Below, piece after piece: positions 60,934-64,000 of a stretch of DNA of 64,000 bases. Position 1 is the stretch's first letter, and each line of letters opens with the position of its first letter. This DNA is from Deltaproteobacteria bacterium. GTDB lineage: Bacteria > Desulfobacterota > Desulfobulbia > Desulfobulbales > SURF-16. The position numbers were made by a program, and so were the translations under genes. The notes beneath the pieces are model-generated. The model did no database searches, was not told the DNA's origin, and worked only from the letters and a program-made list of their open reading frames with translations. The stretch lies in assembly GCA_016219175.1 (NCBI GenBank), contig JACRCD010000076.1, forward strand, positions 1-64,000, written 5' to 3'.

Positions 60934-62829
60934 ATGAAGAAAAAAATCCTGCTGTCTGTCACAGCCCTGTTGACACTATCCTGCCCCGCCCACCCCCTGC
61001 TGGCGGCGGACCAGCCGCCAACCGAAAGCGAACTCACCGCCCTGTACTTTGACAGCGAGGACACGGAACAGACCACCACCCGCGCCCCCAAGCTCCTAAG
61101 CCAGGTGGCGGAAAACGTCACCATCGTCACCGCCGACGAAATCGCGGCCATGCGGGCCCACACCCTGGCCGAGGTTCTCGAACGACAGCCGGGGGTTTTC
61201 ACCTCGTTTGCCACCCATGATTTTTTAAGCGATGATTTTGAGCCTCTTCTCGGCGCCAGCGAACACCACACCCTGGTGCTGCTCGACGGGGTGCGGGTCA
61301 ATCTGAATTCAGGCGGCGACGCCCGCACAAACTTTATTCCGCTCACCATCATCAAGCGCATCGAGATCATCAAGGGGGCGGCCTCCGCCGCCTGGGGTTC
61401 GGCCCTGGGCGGGGTCATCAACATCATCACCAAGGACGGCGGCAAGAGCCCGGTACCAACCGGCTCGGTCAGCGCCAGCTACGGCGAGGGCCGGAGCCGG
61501 GATGTCGCGGCCGATATGGCGGGTCAGGCGGCCGGGGTGGAATAGTATCTCCATGGCGGCAACATCGACTCCAACGGCCTGGAGCGTGACCGTTATGGCG
61601 AGCGGGATTCGGCCTACGCTAAGTTGAGCAAAAAACTGGGCGACAAGACAGCCCTTACCGTAAGCGGAGGCTACAGCGACCCGTACTGGAAAAACCTCAA
61701 CTGGTCCGACCCCTGGGGCGTCACCGGCCTTGATATTTACGAGGATGTCCGCTCCAAAAACGTCTGGGGCGCCGTCTCCCTCGACAGCCGGCTCAGGGAC
61801 AACCTCACCCTCTACCTCTCCGGCCAGCATTTTGACAACGATTTTACAGCAAACAAATGCTCGCTTGGCACAGGATCGCTTGGCATCCCCAGGGGAGAGC
61901 TGATCGACCGCAACTTCTGGCAGGATGAGGCCAACAGCCTGGCCGGTCGCCTGAACTGGATGCGGGACAGCCTCACCGCCAACCTGGGCTTTGAGACCAG
62001 CCGCAGCGAGATGCGTTTCGCCTACACCCTGGGGCCCCTGTGGGGGCCTTTCCACACCGAGGATGAGCCGGTGCGCGAGGAGCGGCGCGGCGTTTATGCC
62101 AACGCCACCTATGGGGCGGGCGACTTTTCCGTCACACCGGGCCTGCGCTATGACTACAACTCCAATTCCGACGAGTTCATTAGCCCCTCCCTGGGGTTGA
62201 CCTACCTGCTGGCCCCTGACACCCTGCTCAGGGGCGTTATCGCCAGTGGTTTTTCCGCCCCTTATCTGGCGGCCATCAGCCATTCCCCGGACCTGGAAGC
62301 GGAAACCACCTGGACCTACCAGGCTGGGGTGGAAACCTCCCGCCTGCCCCATCTCCGTTGCAAGGCCACCCTCTTTTACCACGACATTGACGATGCCTGG
62401 AAAGTCAATGAAACACCGTGGACCAATACCGGCACCAAGCGCATCAACGGCGTGGAGCTTGAAGGCCAGACCGATGCGTTTCACGGCCTTTCTTTTACCG
62501 CCAACTTTACCTTGGCCAACGAGGACAGCCAGGATGTGGAAAACGATGAATCCTACACCGCCAACCTGATCTTCGATTACCACCTCAAGGACCTCGGCCT
62601 GCGGACCCAGGTGGCGGGCCATTATCACTGGATGAATACGGGTGGGGAAGAGCCGAGTTATGACGATTTCCTCTGGGACCTGCTCATCGGCAAGGATTTT
62701 ACCCTCTCCGCCCTTAGCGGCGAGATTTACCTCAAGGCACACAACATCTTCAACGGCAGCCAGTATTGGGATTTAGAATTCCCCAATCCCGAGCGTTGGC
62801 TTGAGGCGGGCATCGCCTTTACATTTTAA
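60934..62829 (+). pseudogene. TonB-dependent outer-membrane receptor with an in-frame amber codon
   Basis: The frame encodes a 631-position receptor: signal peptide at the start (MKKKILLSVTALLTLS), a plug domain (about 45-175, VTADEIAAMRAHTLAEVLER, LLDGVRVNLNSGGD, GAASAAWGSALGGVINI) and a barrel ending in AFTF with a C-terminal Phe. A TAG at 61543-61545 (codon 204), at the plug-barrel border, splits the otherwise uninterrupted frame. The flanking residues (AAGVE before, YLHGGNID after) continue the barrel smoothly, so one base change from TAT or CAG is likely. The plug and barrel style resembles BtuB/CirA types. The substrate may be a metal complex. Alternatives are sequencing error, suppression or a recently lost gene. 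Confidence 0.8.
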
Positions 62830-62858
62830 TGTTGACTTGCCCTTTCCAGGTATGCCAG

Positions 62859-62894
62859 GATAAAAGTGTCACACAAACCTGTTGCACTTTTATC
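62859..62894. terminator. perfect 10-bp hairpin after the TonB receptor
   Basis: GATAAAAGTG (62859-62868) pairs with CACTTTTATC (62885-62894) around a 16-base loop, 30 bp after the receptor stop and 24 bp before the peptide gene. No T run follows directly. It may be a terminator, or a 5' leader structure of the peptide transcript. Confidence 0.45.
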
Positions 62895-62917
62895 AATCAC
62901 CACAACGGGAGGGAACA

Positions 62918-63004
62918 ATGAAAATTTTGAGTCCAGGGAAAAGCATCAAGCAAGTGGCTGCCACCATAGATTGTTGTTCAGGCAAACCGTCAACAGCAAG
63001 ATAA
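62918..63004 (+). CDS. candidate RiPP precursor peptide, 28 residues
   Basis: A short frame has a strong GGGAGGG ribosome site 4-10 bp upstream. It starts MKILSPGKSIKQVAATI, a leader-like helix, and continues into a core with adjacent cysteines (DCCSGKPSTAR). An intrinsic terminator follows directly, then a radical SAM gene. The layout of peptide, terminator and maturase is the standard one for radical SAM modified peptides, where partial termination gives excess precursor. The modification cannot be predicted, but Cys thioether links are common for such enzymes. Length and start are clear; the function is inferred from context. Confidence 0.72.
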   Translation: MKILSPGKSIKQVAATIDCCSGKPSTAR

Positions 63005-63026
63005 CCGGGTGTTTTTTAATGATTCA

Positions 63027-63054
63027 GGAGGGCTGCGGCCTTCCTTTTTTTTTT
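63027..63054 (+). terminator. intrinsic terminator between peptide and radical SAM genes
   Basis: GGAGGGC (63027-63033) pairs with GCCTTCC (63038-63044), including one G:T pair, around TGCG. Ten T follow (63045-63054). It probably limits read-through into the maturase gene. Confidence 0.85.
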
Positions 63055-63070
63055 ACCATTGAGGAAGACC

Positions 63071-64000
63071 ATGTTGTTATCGCCCTATTGCATCGTCCGC
63101 CGCCACCAGTCAATCCCCGGCCAGGTCCTGCTTTTCACGGCCAAGACCGGGGCCCTGGTCCTGCTGCCCGAGGCGGATTTTCTGGCCCTGCAAAAGGGCA
63201 ACCCCGTCCCGGAGCAGGTTGAAGCGCTTATTGACATGGGTTTTCTGGTTGGAGATGTTAAAGCCGAGCGGAGGGAGGTCCTGGGTTATCTGGATGACAT
63301 CAACCGGCTCAACCCCAACCTGACCGTGGCCATCGTTTTAGGCATGGAGTGCAACTTCGCCTGCCGCTACTGTTTCGAAGGAGAGCAGAAAGGCCGGAAA
63401 TCCATGGATGACGCCACGGCGGACCAGCTCGTCTCCTTTATCAAGAGGTGCTTCACCCCGGACAAAAAAAAGCTGGCCCTGCAATTTTACGGCGGTGAAC
63501 CGCTGCTCTACACCAAGCGCATCGTCTATCTGGCCAAGCATCTTAAACCCTTTGTCGAGGAGAGGGGCGCGCAACTCACCATCGATCTTGTCTCAAACGG
63601 CTCGCTGCTCACCGCAAAGGTGGTGGAGGAGCTGAACCCCTGGGGGCTGGACGGCGTTAAGGTGACCATCGACGGCCCGCCGGACAATCACAATCATTAC
63701 CGGCCGTTCAAGTCCGGGGAAAAGAGTTTCGACATCATTGTCAAAAACCTCAAGGAGGTTTGCGGCAAGACCAAAATACGGCTGGGCGGCAACTTTAACG
63801 AGGAAAATTACCGCGAATTCGCCTCGGTCCTCGACCTGCTGGCCCAAGAAGGGATCGGCCCGGACCAGGTTGAGCGGGTCATTTTCAATATCATCGTGCA
63901 GGTCAGGGATGAACTCACGGGCAACCGGTACCGGGGGGGGTGCGCCACGGTCAATGAGCCATGGCTGCGGGAGGCGGCGTTGCATGTCCGGGCGGAGGTG
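63071..64000 (+). CDS. radical SAM peptide maturase (partial at window end)
   Basis: 310 codons are open to the right edge. The N-terminus (about 1-80) looks like the winged precursor-binding region seen in SPASM-type maturases. The [4Fe-4S] motif is C94-x3-C98-x2-C101 (GMECNFACRYCFEG). QFYGGEPLL (about 138-146) and VTIDGPPDNHNHYRPF continue the radical SAM barrel. The SPASM end is beyond the window. A GAGGA site precedes the ATG. The sequence resembles short Cys-peptide maturases such as the geopeptide-type family; that subfamily call is from memory and unchecked. The probable substrate is the 28-residue peptide encoded upstream. Confidence 0.88.
   Translation, partial: MLLSPYCIVRRHQSIPGQVLLFTAKTGALVLLPEADFLALQKGNPVPEQVEALIDMGFLVGDVKAERREVLGYLDDINRLNPNLTVAIVLGMECNFACRYCFEGEQKGRKSMDDATADQLVSFIKRCFTPDKKKLALQFYGGEPLLYTKRIVYLAKHLKPFVEERGAQLTIDLVSNGSLLTAKVVEELNPWGLDGVKVTIDGPPDNHNHYRPFKSGEKSFDIIVKNLKEVCGKTKIRLGGNFNEENYREFASVLDLLAQEGIGPDQVERVIFNIIVQVRDELTGNRYRGGCATVNEPWLREAALHVRAEV

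Noticed and set aside
61309-62742. Long minus-strand open frame of 477 codons opposite the TonB receptor
   Set aside because: It mirrors a GC-rich coding region; the composition is Gly/Val-rich and typical of antisense frames, and the receptor on the plus strand is clear.
62866-63222. 118-codon frame overlapping the peptide and maturase genes
   Set aside because: It is in another frame than the radical SAM protein, has a Pro/Gly-rich low-information tail and no ribosome site.

Overview
The window looks like a chromosomal segment from a Gram-negative, probably anaerobic, Desulfobulbales-like Desulfobacterota. This is inferred from gene content and protein style, not from a marker gene. Pointers are a Tol system, TolC and TonB-dependent outer-membrane proteins, a Tat-exported molybdenum oxidoreductase of the polysulfide/thiosulfate-reductase type, citramalate synthase next to aspartokinase, and many two-component proteins. 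The first 40 kb are mostly housekeeping genes of moderate GC. From about 42 kb onward the DNA looks more GC-rich and is dominated by signal transduction and accessory genes.

Layout. 0.1-4.8 kb: minus-strand tolQ-tolR-tolA-tolB-cpoB with no pal gene. 5.2-8.2 kb: plus-strand hom, apgM and a YbgC-type thioesterase. 8.3-11.9 kb: TorD-like chaperone, Mo-bisMGD catalytic subunit and four-cluster Fe-S subunit. 12.0-15.6 kb: minus-strand diguanylate cyclase response regulator, trmL and an M23 peptidase. 15.9-19.1 kb: lysC, cimA and a ComEA-like protein. 19.1-27.1 kb: minus-strand purB, DUF4911-like, TolC-like, miaB and PHP genes, with recJ and miaA upstream. 27.6-29.5 kb: serC and a radical SAM protein. 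29.7-35.2 kb: two signalling genes, rlmN, a glycine-zipper lipoprotein-like gene, a small HTH/zinc-ribbon regulator, an unknown gene and rtcB. 35.5-39.2 kb: a pseudokinase-WD40 fusion and an M48 protease. 39.4-42.3 kb: recN, a PP-loop tRNA-thiolase-like gene and tRNA-Thr(CGT). 42.7-47.9 kb: CheB-CheR-PAS fusion and a hybrid kinase, bracketed by inverted copies of a short transposon-like repeat. 48.2-52.5 kb: lysine-rich micro-protein, pseudouridine synthase, initiator tRNA, FHA-EAL protein and DEAD-box helicase. 52.6-54.0 kb: three tandem receiver-domain genes, the last degenerate. 54.3-60.5 kb: an operon of a PF04392-type binding protein, two histidine kinases and a sigma-54 regulator. 60.9-64 kb: a TonB-dependent receptor interrupted by one in-frame amber codon, then a 28-residue peptide gene with an adjacent Cys-Cys, an intrinsic terminator, and a radical SAM enzyme that runs off the window.

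Most notable structures. (1) A family of four 161-bp palindromic MITE-like elements, each flanked by 6-bp AT-rich target duplications. One copy carries a nested 96-bp insertion. (2) A candidate RiPP unit (peptide, terminator, radical SAM maturase) beside a TonB receptor and a divergent sensory operon. (3) A seven-bladed WD40 protein fused to a kinase domain that lacks the catalytic residues. (4) Phased 8-bp tandem arrays on both sides of the sigma-54 regulator. (5) A second class of inverted-repeat elements between the sensory operon and the TonB receptor. All assignments come from reading the sequence and from knowledge of families. No database search was run.
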